From positions 1 through 64,000 of the forward strand of contig NZ_RAWE01000027.1 of NCBI RefSeq assembly GCF_003611695.1: a DNA stretch of 64,000 nt, read 5' to 3'. Each line of letters begins with the position of its first letter. The stretch's first letter is position 1. The notes beneath the pieces are model-generated. The model saw nothing but the letters and a program-made list of their open reading frames with translations, searched no databases and was not told where the DNA came from. The translations under genes were made by a program, and so were the position numbers. Positions 44,571 through 55,796 of the stretch are shown piece after piece. This DNA is from Corallococcus carmarthensis. GTDB taxonomy: Bacteria; Myxococcota; Myxococcia; Myxococcales; Myxococcaceae.

Positions 44571-47500
44571 TTACCGTTTCGGAGACACCCCAAGAGCATC
44601 TTCGAGGACCTTCAAAAGGCTGGAATTTCCTGTTGCGCGACCGTCAACTTGAATTGCTCGCTGGAAGAACCCGCCATCTAGCTGCCGGCCTCGATCCATC
44701 GTCAGCACGCGAGCATCCGCGCCTTCAGCAAAACGAAGGATTTCGGAATCTGGGACATCGCCTCGGCCGAAGATCTCACGAACCGAGCGAACATTATATC
44801 CAGCGTCCCTCAACGCCTCGGCAGCACCACGCCGACTAAGATTCTCGTCCAGAATCACCGGAACACCGTCACCTGCAAACCCGGCGAGCTGGCGCGTTCT
44901 CTGCTGCAGCAAACTGGCAATAGCCTGTCTCGCAGGCCCCACCTCCGCGGCGACCAGCACGACGTCCGCGGCGAGCTCAGCGCCATCCTTGAGAAGCTCC
45001 TTCTCCAGGGCCCATGAAATATCCGCGACGGGGCCACGGAAGACCGATGCCACGTACCGAAACGCACCGTCTGTCATGAGGTTCAAGGACAGATAGAGCA
45101 GGCCTTCTGTCATGACATACCGAACACCATCCATCACGAATTCCCGACGCGCAACCTCCAGCTCGTAGTCGGTGAAGATTCCCACCTTCACAGTCCTCGG
45201 CGCGCGGCCCTCACGCAGGTCTTGCATGACGATGTTTCCGCGCTGCTGGATGACCATCGACTTGTGCCGGGCTTCGTAGGACGACGTGCCGTTCTGATCC
45301 GCGGAGAGCACCACTGGCGCGGGAGCTCCCGTCCATTCAGCCGCACCCGCGCCAGCCGCGAACGTAGGGGCGGGTTGAGCCGGCCCGATGACGTCGATGG
45401 TGACGCTTCCGGCGTCGGGGAGGTCGTCCGCCTCGAACCCTGTGGGATCTGTCCACCGCAGGGGGTTGTTCAGCACATACGCGTAGCGGTTGAAAGCCTG
45501 TCCCTCTTGCGGGAACTGCACGAAGGGATCCGGCGTGAGGAACCGGGCGGTCTCCGGGTCATAGATGCGCCCTCCCATGTTCACCAGACCGAACTCGTCG
45601 TCGGCCTCATGGGACGTGAAGCCAATCCGGACAGCCCCCGAGGCAACAGAAGACGCGATGGGAAGGGCATACGGTTGGCGGCGCCCACCAAACGGCTCGA
45701 ACTTCTGGCGCTCCACCACATTGGCGGCCAGGTTGGTCACGGTCTCCGTCGAGCCCAGATGATCGCCCAGCAAATACAGTGGTTGCTCGGACGTCACCGC
45801 GCCGCTTGACTCCTCCCAGAACAACTGAGCCACGACCCGCTCGCCGCCAGCGATGTTGAAGACATGCACTGTCCCCCCATTCGCCTGCCGCTTTTCGTAC
45901 AGCCCACCGACGTAGGTCGTCGTGCCGCTCAGACTGCTGGTCTTGACCGAACGGGTCTGAGTTGCGTCGTACTTGAAGGTGACTTCACGCCCACCCCCTG
46001 AAATACGGGACGGCAGGTCGAAAGCCGTATAGCTCACCGTGCGACCAGGGCCGGTCAGTTGGTTGCCATTGTCCTCATAGGTGTAGGCTCCCGCCTGCGT
46101 TTGCGTCACCGCGTGGGGCCGGACCGGCCCTGTGGGGTAGATGCTGTTCGTCGCGGTGCCACTTCCCTCGAGGACTCGCCGCTCCAGCAGGTTGCCAAGG
46201 TCGTCGTAGCGATACTCCAGCATCGACCGGCGACAATTCTGGAAGCTGGCCCACTTCGTCAGCCGATCCAACGCGTCGTATTCGAAGTCCTCTGTCGTCT
46301 GAGCGAGCAGGTCACTCCGGCTCTTGAGGTTCCCTTCGACGTCCCACGCGTAGGACAGCCCTTGACGGACCTGGCCGTTGAACGCCGACTGAGGATCGCT
46401 GACCCTGGAGTCGATGAAGCGCAGCCGACCGCGGGAATCATACCTCCGCTGGGAGAGGATGCCGTTTCCCAGCCGCTCCGCAGTGAGCTGCCCATACTCG
46501 TTCTGGCTCTGTGCCGTCCAATAGACGTGCTGGGTGACATCATCCCGCACCTCCTTGAGATGGCCATAGGCAGTATAGCCCTGGCGCAGGACGAGACGTT
46601 GTCCGGCCGCTTCCGGGTAGCTCAGCGTGGCAAGCCGGCCCGTCGTGTCATACGAACGGTTGATACGGTAGGTCGCGCCATTGACGCTCCAGTCGCTCTC
46701 GGACAACTGGCCAAGCGCGTTGTACCAGTGCGTGACGGTGACACCATCCGGGCTGACCGAACTGCCGAGCGCGCCCTTCATCGAGGTGTCCCAGATGAAC
46801 CGGGTGACGCCGTCCGAGTTCGTCAGCTTCGTGTTCCGTCCCAAGCTGTCGTACTCATCGAAGGTGGTGACCTTTCCACTGCCATCCTGCTCGCGCCGGA
46901 TTTCGCCAAAAGCATTGAAATTCTGGATCGTGACACCCGTATCCGGGTCATTGACCTGGGTTCTACGGCCCAGCCGATCATGCTGGATGACGATGTCATG
47001 GCCCTTGCTGTCCCACACACGGCTCAATACGCCAAAGGGGCCATACGCATAGGTGGTCGGAACCTCGCGCCCATCATCCATGAAGGAGCTTGTGAAGACC
47101 AGCTGTCCACGCGCATCCCGGCGAGACGAGGTTCGGTTCCCGCGCTCATCAGTGACCTTTGTCGTCAGGTTGTCATACACATACGTAACAGTCGTTCCCT
47201 CTGGCGTCTCAACAGACAAAGGACGATCCAGCAAGTCGTACGTCGTGTGCGTAAACGCTTGAGGCCCATTGTTTTTTTGAGGGCGGGAAACCAAGACCTG
47301 CCTTCCCAGGTTGTCATACACCGACGACACGGAGAGGACGGTTCCGTCGAATCCGCGAGTCTCTTTGCGGATTTCCCGTCCATGGTTGTCGAATGTTGTG
47401 GCAACCTGCTGTACCCCTGCGACACTGGCCGTGATCTTCATCAATCCGGACGAGCCCGCGCCATACTGCAGTGTCTTGTTGGCCCCCGTGACGGACAGCG

Positions 47501-50500
47501 TCGCACGCAGCCGGCCGAAACCATCGTAGCGAAAGCGGGTCACCAGGCCGTTCGGGTCCTCTGCCATAGCAGTGACGCCCAGGCCTGGGTGATGGGCGAA
47601 ACGGGTGCGGTGGTTCGCTGCATTGAAGGACGTAGAAACAAAGAGGTGCTCCAGGGTGTCGAATATCTGGGACTCCACCCGGACCGAGTTCTGGCTGGTT
47701 CGCGTCACCCGTTCGATCAGGCCGAATGCGTCCGGCTTGTATTCGGTCTTGAGCTCGAAGTCCGCGCCACCTCCCGGTTCGGAGATGGTTCGGATCAAGA
47801 AGCCCGTCACGGGGTCGTAGTCATGCGTCGTGGTACGCGTCTCATCCGTTCCATCAATGGCGACGCTTCCGACCCTCACTTCGCGCACCATGCCAAGGAG
47901 CCAGGCAGAGGTGTTGTTGTCGATGATCGGGCGATAGGTGCCTTCCCGCCAGTTGCGTCCCGTAGGCGCCCCTGCCGAAATCTCATCGTCCAGCTGTTGC
48001 GTTTCTTTCAGGTTTCCGTAGTCATCGAGCGCTATCGTCTGGATATTCCGCCTGGTGATGGGAGGATCATTCCCCAGCCCTTCAAGCATTGTCTCCACCA
48101 CCTGATGCGCGAAGACATAGGGGCGGCCTTCAGGACTGTTCTTGACCGTGTACCGATAGATTTTCTCCTTGATGTGCTTCACACCATTGGCAAGCGTGAT
48201 CTCGGAGGTTTCCGTCTGCGGAAGCCCGGCATGCAGGTACAGCGTCCCGGTGCGGGTCTGATTGTCGTAGGTCGTTGTCGTCCTTGCGCCCGTGGACGCA
48301 CTGACGCTCGTTCGCTTGGCAAATCCAAGCCAGCCACGCCCTTGCAAGTCCATGCGGCTGGACTCGTAGGAGTAAAACGTGTTGTTGAAATGGCCGGTGC
48401 CAGTTCCGTCTTCGACTCCCGCCTCCACCACCATCCACTGTCCGCTTCGAGGGCACTGCTGCGGAGCGAGACAGGTACCAGGAGTGTAAACGGGAGGCTG
48501 TCCCTCAACAGCGGGACGCTCCAGTTGGTGCTGATAGCGCACCCGAGTCTGCCGCCCCGATTTCCCCTCCCGGCTTCCGGTCATGACGTCCGGAAGTCGT
48601 CCCTGCCGGACGTACACCTGCAGAAGAGGCTGGTTCTCGCTCGGCCCGTTTGGCGGAAGGCTCGGATCAGGTTCGAATTGGATGAGGTCCTGGAAGCCGT
48701 CTCCATTGACGTCAAAGAGCCGAGAAAAGCGTTGGCCGAAGCCATATGGGCTGTTGGGGGCCGGTCCACCCGCCGCCTGGCCAACGGGGACTTCCAGCTT
48801 CAGTTCGCGGGCCTCGAAATGATCGTCCCGACCCAGGAGGACCCACTGGGACGTGCGGGTGTCACTGGGACCGTACCCGTTATTCTTACCTGAATCGGTC
48901 AGCAGCAGATCTTGTCTGCCGTCGTGATCAAAATCGAGGATGCGAACGCCCGGGTCCTGATTGCGCCCATAGAGACTCAACCACGAGGGACTGATCCGCT
49001 GAATCGCGTCCAACTGCTGAACCTGCGGCGGAAGAAAACCATTGCCTGTGTTGATCGCGATGCGAAGGTTGCCCGCCTGATTCTCGCCCCCATTCGTGTC
49101 GCGGTCCCGCCGCGCACTGACCGCATCCGGCAGCCCGTCGCCGTTGATATCCAGAAACCAGGTGCGATCATAATGATAGACACTGCTGGTGTTGTCGATC
49201 GGCCAGGTTGGAAGCCCGGAGAGCGTCGTAACAGCAACACGAGGACTTCCCCCCAGCCCCACGCCTATCGCGAGATATGGCGCGGAGAAGTTGTCCCGAG
49301 GCGACGCCGAGCCATCTGGCACATGGCCCTTTCGAACCAGGACCTCGGTGCTGCCATCACCGTCCACATCCACGGCATAACCCGAGTGGTCAATGCCGGA
49401 CTTCATGTCCAGCTGCTGATAGCCCGATAGGGCCAATCCACCCAGATTCATCCGGAAACCCCAGGCATTGGGCTGGGGTTGCTGCGTGGAGCGAAAGAGC
49501 TCCGGCAGTCCATCACCATTCAAGTCAGCCACATGCATGACTGGGAAGCGGCCCGGCACGTTTGAGGGCGCAGTTTGGTTATACCAAAACTGAAACGTCT
49601 CATTGGCCTGGATGTTCGCGGGCTGGAATTTCAGCCCATCGAATTTATACAACTGGAAGTAGCCATTCTGCCCGGCGGGACCGTCCGCGAGCTGAAGAGC
49701 CAGGACTTCTGGAACGCCGTCCCCATCCATGTCCACGATGCGGAGATCGTCATCACTGTTTCCCATCTTCGACTTGGGAAGACCTGCGAGCCTGGGCTCA
49801 CCGAAGACCGAAGGACCTGCGGTTGCGAGCCGGTAGTACCAGGTCCCATCCCCTACAACCCGGGTGTTGCCGTAGACTTCCGCATCATCATTGCGACGAT
49901 AGAGCAGATCGTCACGCCCATCGCCGTTGAGGTCCAGGGTCTCCAGCGTCCAGAAATCCTGGACCCCTTCGACAAGAGCCCCAGCGGTGACGCCCCGGCC
50001 GGGCCACCTCACGTCTCGAATGGCAAGATATCCACCCGCGCCACCGTTAATGGCCTCGGTGGCTGCCATCTTCTTGAAGTTATGAGGTTGGACGACCGGA
50101 TCCTCGCAGTCATTGGTCTGGCTGGCGCTGCAATCGAACCCGGAGTCGTAGTCGAACTCCAGTGGCTCCCGGCAGGCCTCCTGGCCATCACACTCAAAGA
50201 TCCGCCGCAGCAGACTGCGCCGCGTAATGCTGTCGTTGCGATAGACGAATTCGTAGCTCCTCAGCAGTTCGTCATCACGCGTTGCAGCTGTCGAGCCGAG
50301 ACCAGGGCCGTACATGAGGATCTGGTGCAGCCGCTTCGTTGACAAGAGCTTCAATCCGCCGACATAGCGGACCTCCGAATCAGGTCGATTCGTCGGCTCA
50401 TACTTGAACAGGACCGCGCGTCGCCGCAGGTTCCCCTGCGTGTCGCTCACATGGCCCGTGTATTCAATGCGCTCCGGCAATTGTTCGTAGCCACCTGCCG

Positions 50501-51296
50501 GCGTGCCCGTGAGCGTGTAGTAGACCTGAAAGTAGTTTCCAGCCCGGTCACTGACACGCGACAGCGCCCAGCTCAGGATCACAGCAGCGCTTTCATATGA
50601 CTGACTCACCTGTCCGTTGACAGGGTCTATGGCCAGCGAAACCCGAGAGCCCCGGTATTGAGAATTCGATTCCGGAAATCGCCCGTAGGAGAAGATCCGC
50701 CCGTCCTTACGAAAGACCTCGAACCAGGAAGGCGTCCCGCCAACGACGTCGTGCGCAATGACCTTGGCGAACGACTCCACCTCGGTCCGGTACTCGATGG
50801 TTGCGCCGGCCGTAGACCCAATCGCCACCAACCGTTGCCCATCGAGACAGAGGGCGTCGTCCGCCGTGAAGCGGATGGGAGCCGTCATCTGGTCCTGGGC
50901 GAAAGTCTTACGGCACCGGGTGATTTCAGACAGGCCAGCGAGGTTCCAGCCCATCCCAAGCAACCCGTTTCCGCCGCGGCTGCGATAGGCCAGTGAAAGG
51001 GCCGGAGCCATCCCCGCACGTCCCGGAGGGACCCACAAGGGAACATCATAAAGTGCCTCGCCAGTCGGGCTGACGTCAAAGGATGTCTTGACCTGCCCTG
51101 CGACGGTACCTGCATAGGCCCGCTCAGTCGCCATGATCGTGTCCAATGGAACGACCAATGGGCTGTTGTCGAGCTTCTGTTCCTTTGCCTGGATTAGTGA
51201 CGGAATGGGATCTGCTCCGTCCGTGGAAATACCGCACGCCGCGACCAACCCCAGCAGCATGCTTCCCAGCACTCTCATCCACACTGCGCGAATCAT
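44571..51296 (-). CDS. Giant Rhs/SpvB-type lipoprotein with C-terminal PIN-like toxin domain
   Basis: 2241 residues. The N-terminus is a lipoprotein signal (lipobox VAAC, Cys21). An SpvB-like region follows (about 60-140; DVPLWVPPGRAGMAPALSLA), then FG-GAP/VCBS repeats (DLNGDGRDDLL, DVNGDGFQDLI), a Tc-toxin middle-like region, and YD/RHS repeats ending in the core (DPETARFLTPDPF, NNPLRWTDPTG). The last 288 residues vary by design in this family. Here they end in a DUF5615/PIN-like domain (VILDENLSRRGAAEALRDAG, D2150; EGADARVLTMDRG, D2201), suggesting RNase activity. A lipid anchor on an Rhs protein suggests delivery from the cell surface or by outer-membrane exchange. Confidence 0.88.
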   Translation of the reverse strand: MIRAVWMRVLGSMLLGLVAACGISTDGADPIPSLIQAKEQKLDNSPLVVPLDTIMATERAYAGTVAGQVKTSFDVSPTGEALYDVPLWVPPGRAGMAPALSLAYRSRGGNGLLGMGWNLAGLSEITRCRKTFAQDQMTAPIRFTADDALCLDGQRLVAIGSTAGATIEYRTEVESFAKVIAHDVVGGTPSWFEVFRKDGRIFSYGRFPESNSQYRGSRVSLAIDPVNGQVSQSYESAAVILSWALSRVSDRAGNYFQVYYTLTGTPAGGYEQLPERIEYTGHVSDTQGNLRRRAVLFKYEPTNRPDSEVRYVGGLKLLSTKRLHQILMYGPGLGSTAATRDDELLRSYEFVYRNDSITRRSLLRRIFECDGQEACREPLEFDYDSGFDCSASQTNDCEDPVVQPHNFKKMAATEAINGGAGGYLAIRDVRWPGRGVTAGALVEGVQDFWTLETLDLNGDGRDDLLYRRNDDAEVYGNTRVVGDGTWYYRLATAGPSVFGEPRLAGLPKSKMGNSDDDLRIVDMDGDGVPEVLALQLADGPAGQNGYFQLYKFDGLKFQPANIQANETFQFWYNQTAPSNVPGRFPVMHVADLNGDGLPELFRSTQQPQPNAWGFRMNLGGLALSGYQQLDMKSGIDHSGYAVDVDGDGSTEVLVRKGHVPDGSASPRDNFSAPYLAIGVGLGGSPRVAVTTLSGLPTWPIDNTSSVYHYDRTWFLDINGDGLPDAVSARRDRDTNGGENQAGNLRIAINTGNGFLPPQVQQLDAIQRISPSWLSLYGRNQDPGVRILDFDHDGRQDLLLTDSGKNNGYGPSDTRTSQWVLLGRDDHFEARELKLEVPVGQAAGGPAPNSPYGFGQRFSRLFDVNGDGFQDLIQFEPDPSLPPNGPSENQPLLQVYVRQGRLPDVMTGSREGKSGRQTRVRYQHQLERPAVEGQPPVYTPGTCLAPQQCPRSGQWMVVEAGVEDGTGTGHFNNTFYSYESSRMDLQGRGWLGFAKRTSVSASTGARTTTTYDNQTRTGTLYLHAGLPQTETSEITLANGVKHIKEKIYRYTVKNSPEGRPYVFAHQVVETMLEGLGNDPPITRRNIQTIALDDYGNLKETQQLDDEISAGAPTGRNWREGTYRPIIDNNTSAWLLGMVREVRVGSVAIDGTDETRTTTHDYDPVTGFLIRTISEPGGGADFELKTEYKPDAFGLIERVTRTSQNSVRVESQIFDTLEHLFVSTSFNAANHRTRFAHHPGLGVTAMAEDPNGLVTRFRYDGFGRLRATLSVTGANKTLQYGAGSSGLMKITASVAGVQQVATTFDNHGREIRKETRGFDGTVLSVSSVYDNLGRQVLVSRPQKNNGPQAFTHTTYDLLDRPLSVETPEGTTVTYVYDNLTTKVTDERGNRTSSRRDARGQLVFTSSFMDDGREVPTTYAYGPFGVLSRVWDSKGHDIVIQHDRLGRRTQVNDPDTGVTIQNFNAFGEIRREQDGSGKVTTFDEYDSLGRNTKLTNSDGVTRFIWDTSMKGALGSSVSPDGVTVTHWYNALGQLSESDWSVNGATYRINRSYDTTGRLATLSYPEAAGQRLVLRQGYTAYGHLKEVRDDVTQHVYWTAQSQNEYGQLTAERLGNGILSQRRYDSRGRLRFIDSRVSDPQSAFNGQVRQGLSYAWDVEGNLKSRSDLLAQTTEDFEYDALDRLTKWASFQNCRRSMLEYRYDDLGNLLERRVLEGSGTATNSIYPTGPVRPHAVTQTQAGAYTYEDNGNQLTGPGRTVSYTAFDLPSRISGGGREVTFKYDATQTRSVKTSSLSGTTTYVGGLYEKRQANGGTVHVFNIAGGERVVAQLFWEESSGAVTSEQPLYLLGDHLGSTETVTNLAANVVERQKFEPFGGRRQPYALPIASSVASGAVRIGFTSHEADDEFGLVNMGGRIYDPETARFLTPDPFVQFPQEGQAFNRYAYVLNNPLRWTDPTGFEADDLPDAGSVTIDVIGPAQPAPTFAAGAGAAEWTGAPAPVVLSADQNGTSSYEARHKSMVIQQRGNIVMQDLREGRAPRTVKVGIFTDYELEVARREFVMDGVRYVMTEGLLYLSLNLMTDGAFRYVASVFRGPVADISWALEKELLKDGAELAADVVLVAAEVGPARQAIASLLQQRTRQLAGFAGDGVPVILDENLSRRGAAEALRDAGYNVRSVREIFGRGDVPDSEILRFAEGADARVLTMDRGRQLDGGFFQRAIQVDGRATGNSSLLKVLEDALGVSPKR
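44574..44870 (-). other. PIN-like toxin domain of the Rhs protein
   Basis: This marks the C-terminal 99 or so residues. VPVILDENL carries the first acidic residue (D2150), GDVPDSEIL the middle acidic pair, and VLTMDRG the third (D2201). This spacing matches DUF5615-type PIN-fold proteins, which are usually stand-alone toxins. An active nuclease is inference. Confidence 0.65.
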
Positions 51297-51352
51297 ACTC
51301 TGCCCTTCGAATTAGCTATTTGGGAGGCTACCTCTTCGCTCCAAATCAAGAC

Positions 51353-52777
51353 CTAGGACTCGGGAGGACAGTTGGTCGCCACGCACCTTCTACGTACCGA
51401 ACAACTGTTGTCGCAGCATCGGATTTCATTCGCCGGGCACAGCTCAACACAGACACGGTTCGAGCACTCCTGCCCGCCTGGGCACGTGCCACACGCCAGC
51501 GTTCCACCGCAGCCATCCGAATACGTACCACAGGCATAGCCCATGGCCGCACACGTCGTGGGCGTGCAGTTCTGCACGCAAGTATTCTGGGTGCACGTCT
51601 GGTTGGCGCCACAACTGCCACAGTTCAATGTCCCGCCGCAGCCGTCCGAAATGCTTCCGCACGTCTTTCCCTGAGCTGCACAGGTCGTGGGCGTGCAGTT
51701 CTGCACGCAAGTATTCTGGGTGCAGGTCTGGTTGGCACCACAGCTGCCACAGTTCAGTGTCCCGCCGCAGCCATCTGAAATGCTTCCGCACGTCTTTCCC
51801 TGAGCTGCGCAGGTCGTGGGGGTGCAACTCTGCACGCATGTATTCTGGATACACGTCTGGCTGGCACCACAACTGCCGCAGTTCAATGTCCCGCCGCAGC
51901 CGTCCGGAAGGCTTCCGCACGTCTTTCCCTGAGCTGCACAGGTCGTGGGCGTGCAGGTACAGGTCATTGCATCCATCCGACAGACGTCGCCCTCGTCGAT
52001 AGAACCATCGCAGTCGTCATCAAAACCGTTGCAGGCCTCTTGAGGCGCGATGCAATTCCCCGACCAACCATGGATTCCGCATGATTCAATAGAGCCAGGG
52101 CATTCGCCGCTCTGTCCTACGCAAGCCCGAGTCAGGGAGCCGGCGCCCTTCCCCGGAGCATTATCCACGACACCGTCGCCATCATCATCACAGCCGTTGC
52201 ACGCTTCAGGAGCAGCAGTCGTGCGCGTGCAGACGCCCGTGCTTCCATCTGGCTGACACTGCTTGCGTGCCGTCGCGCCGCATTGATCCGAGCAGCTCAG
52301 GAATTGGTTGGGCCTGACCACGCAGGCCCAACCCCCTGCGACACATCGCAGATCGCCATAGCAGCCATTGCCTTGAGGATCACATGGATTAAAGGGCAGA
52401 TTGAGTGGGGGGATATCCTCATCAATCAACCCATCACCGTCATCATCACAACCATTGCACTCCTCATGGTTGAGATAGGCGGAACACGTTCCCGGAATGA
52501 GGCTGCCGTCCTCGGAACAGGCTACATTTCCCTGGCGCCCGCAGACCGAGCAGGAGACTATTGACTGACCAGAGGGCACACAACTCCCCCAATGTACATC
52601 GCAGGACCGTTCACCTTTGCAGAGCCCGACTGTACATTCCTCGGTTGCTCCATCCGGATAGCAGGCCGCGCTTGCCTCATGCGCAGGCGAGAGCATGACC
52701 AAGAGGGTCATCAACAACAGCATCCAACGGCAACTCAAAGCATCCCCTGACGTCACGTTCTGCTCCCCAAAATCCAT
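51353..52777 (-). CDS. Secreted MopE-like cysteine-rich repeat protein
   Basis: 474 residues. A signal peptide ends near ASA (about residue 37). The N-terminal half has MopE-type units with paired Cys and acidic calcium-binding loops (CNGCDDDGDGLIDED, CNGCDDDGDGVVD, CNGFDDDCDGSIDEG). The C-terminal half has four tandem 43-residue units beginning CTPTTCAAQGKTCGS. Such proteins are extracellular or surface-bound and disulphide-rich. It is 56 bases upstream of the Rhs lipoprotein gene on the same strand and shares its lower G+C, so the two may be co-expressed. The ATG at 52777 is used; a GTG one codon earlier is possible. Confidence 0.82.
   Translation of the reverse strand: MDFGEQNVTSGDALSCRWMLLLMTLLVMLSPAHEASAACYPDGATEECTVGLCKGERSCDVHWGSCVPSGQSIVSCSVCGRQGNVACSEDGSLIPGTCSAYLNHEECNGCDDDGDGLIDEDIPPLNLPFNPCDPQGNGCYGDLRCVAGGWACVVRPNQFLSCSDQCGATARKQCQPDGSTGVCTRTTAAPEACNGCDDDGDGVVDNAPGKGAGSLTRACVGQSGECPGSIESCGIHGWSGNCIAPQEACNGFDDDCDGSIDEGDVCRMDAMTCTCTPTTCAAQGKTCGSLPDGCGGTLNCGSCGASQTCIQNTCVQSCTPTTCAAQGKTCGSISDGCGGTLNCGSCGANQTCTQNTCVQNCTPTTCAAQGKTCGSISDGCGGTLNCGSCGANQTCTQNTCVQNCTPTTCAAMGYACGTYSDGCGGTLACGTCPGGQECSNRVCVELCPANEIRCCDNSCSVRRRCVATNCPPES
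51440..51955 (-). repeat. Four tandem 129-base units in the Cys-rich gene
   Basis: Four in-frame units of 129 bases (43 codons) run from 51955 leftward. The first three are nearly identical in DNA; the fourth (CTPTTCAAMGYACGTYSDG) has diverged. Each carries seven or eight Cys at fixed spacing. High identity suggests recent duplication, and unit number may vary between strains or be mis-assembled. Confidence 0.85.
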
Positions 52778-53356
52778 CACCTATCGAAAAGCCGGCCTGC
52801 TGCTTCACGTCTGTAATGGGCGCGGTGAACTACCACCAATGGCAGGACAGTGTCCACCATCCCACAGTCTGCCCTCACCCCTCTGCAGGATGGAACCGGT
52901 CCACATGGACAATGCGCTCCCAGGAAATGGTGGCCAACAAGGCACATACCGCAACACCGGAAATCCAATCAATCACACAAAACGCGCACCCGAACCGTGA
53001 GCGAGCAGGCTCGATCCCCCTTGAGCCGGAGCGCGCAAGATTGCGTACTGAGTCGAGCGATTGGACGTTGAGCCCAATGCGAGATGTGGACACACCCGAC
53101 AGGTCGGCGAGCGCACGTTGGCGTGGAGACCCCCATTGCGCCGCACTCATGTCTGCGATGAATGCAGAGGCGAGGTCCACTTCGGCATCCCCCATCCTCG
53201 GCTGCGACCTCATGCCTCTTCGCCGCAACCATCCTGGCTTTTGCCAGGATTTGATGAGGCACAAAACCGAGGTGCTGCTGCAAGTGCAGCGTCACCACGA
53301 GGCGATGGCAAGACTCATTCAGCCCGCCTCGATCAGCAGCCCAATTTGACGGGCGC
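52778..53356. other. Gene-poor gap between Rhs island and tex
   Basis: About 580 bases of lower G+C sequence. Several open frames of 70-180 codons exist on both strands, but none has a ribosome-binding site, recognisable domain or consistent codon use. The region may hold the promoter for the leftward Cys-rich and Rhs genes, and perhaps eroded gene remnants. No repeat, attachment site or RNA gene was seen. Confidence 0.5.
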
Positions 53357-55669
<2,313 letters not shown>

Positions 55670-55736
55670 GGCGCCCGTCTATACCCCGGTCCGCGCGCGC
55701 CTCCCAGAGACGCGCCGCTCGCCTGCCGCCCATGCA

Positions 55737-55773
55737 GAAGGGCCGCGCGGGGAGTCCCCCCACGCGGCCCTTC
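55737..55773. terminator. Terminator downstream of phoD
   Basis: GAAGGGCCGCG (55737-55747) and CGCGGCCCTTC (55763-55773) form a perfect 11-base stem between the phoD stop (55797) and the tex start (55669), both leftward. Its strength and position fit termination of phoD before tex. Confidence 0.8.
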
Positions 55774-55796
55774 GCTTCACGTCATGCCCCTCCGGC

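Noticed and set aside
46059..48893. 944-codon plus-strand open frame inside the Rhs gene.
   Set aside because: No domain or ribosome-binding site; the minus strand has clear RHS repeats through the same bases.
51440..51955. Regularly spaced repeats suggesting a CRISPR array.
   Set aside because: Units are 129 bases, tandem without spacers, and in frame with a cysteine-rich protein.
52816..53349. Open frames of 130-180 codons on both strands in the gap before tex.
   Set aside because: No ribosome-binding site, no recognisable domain, and neither strand shows consistent codon use.
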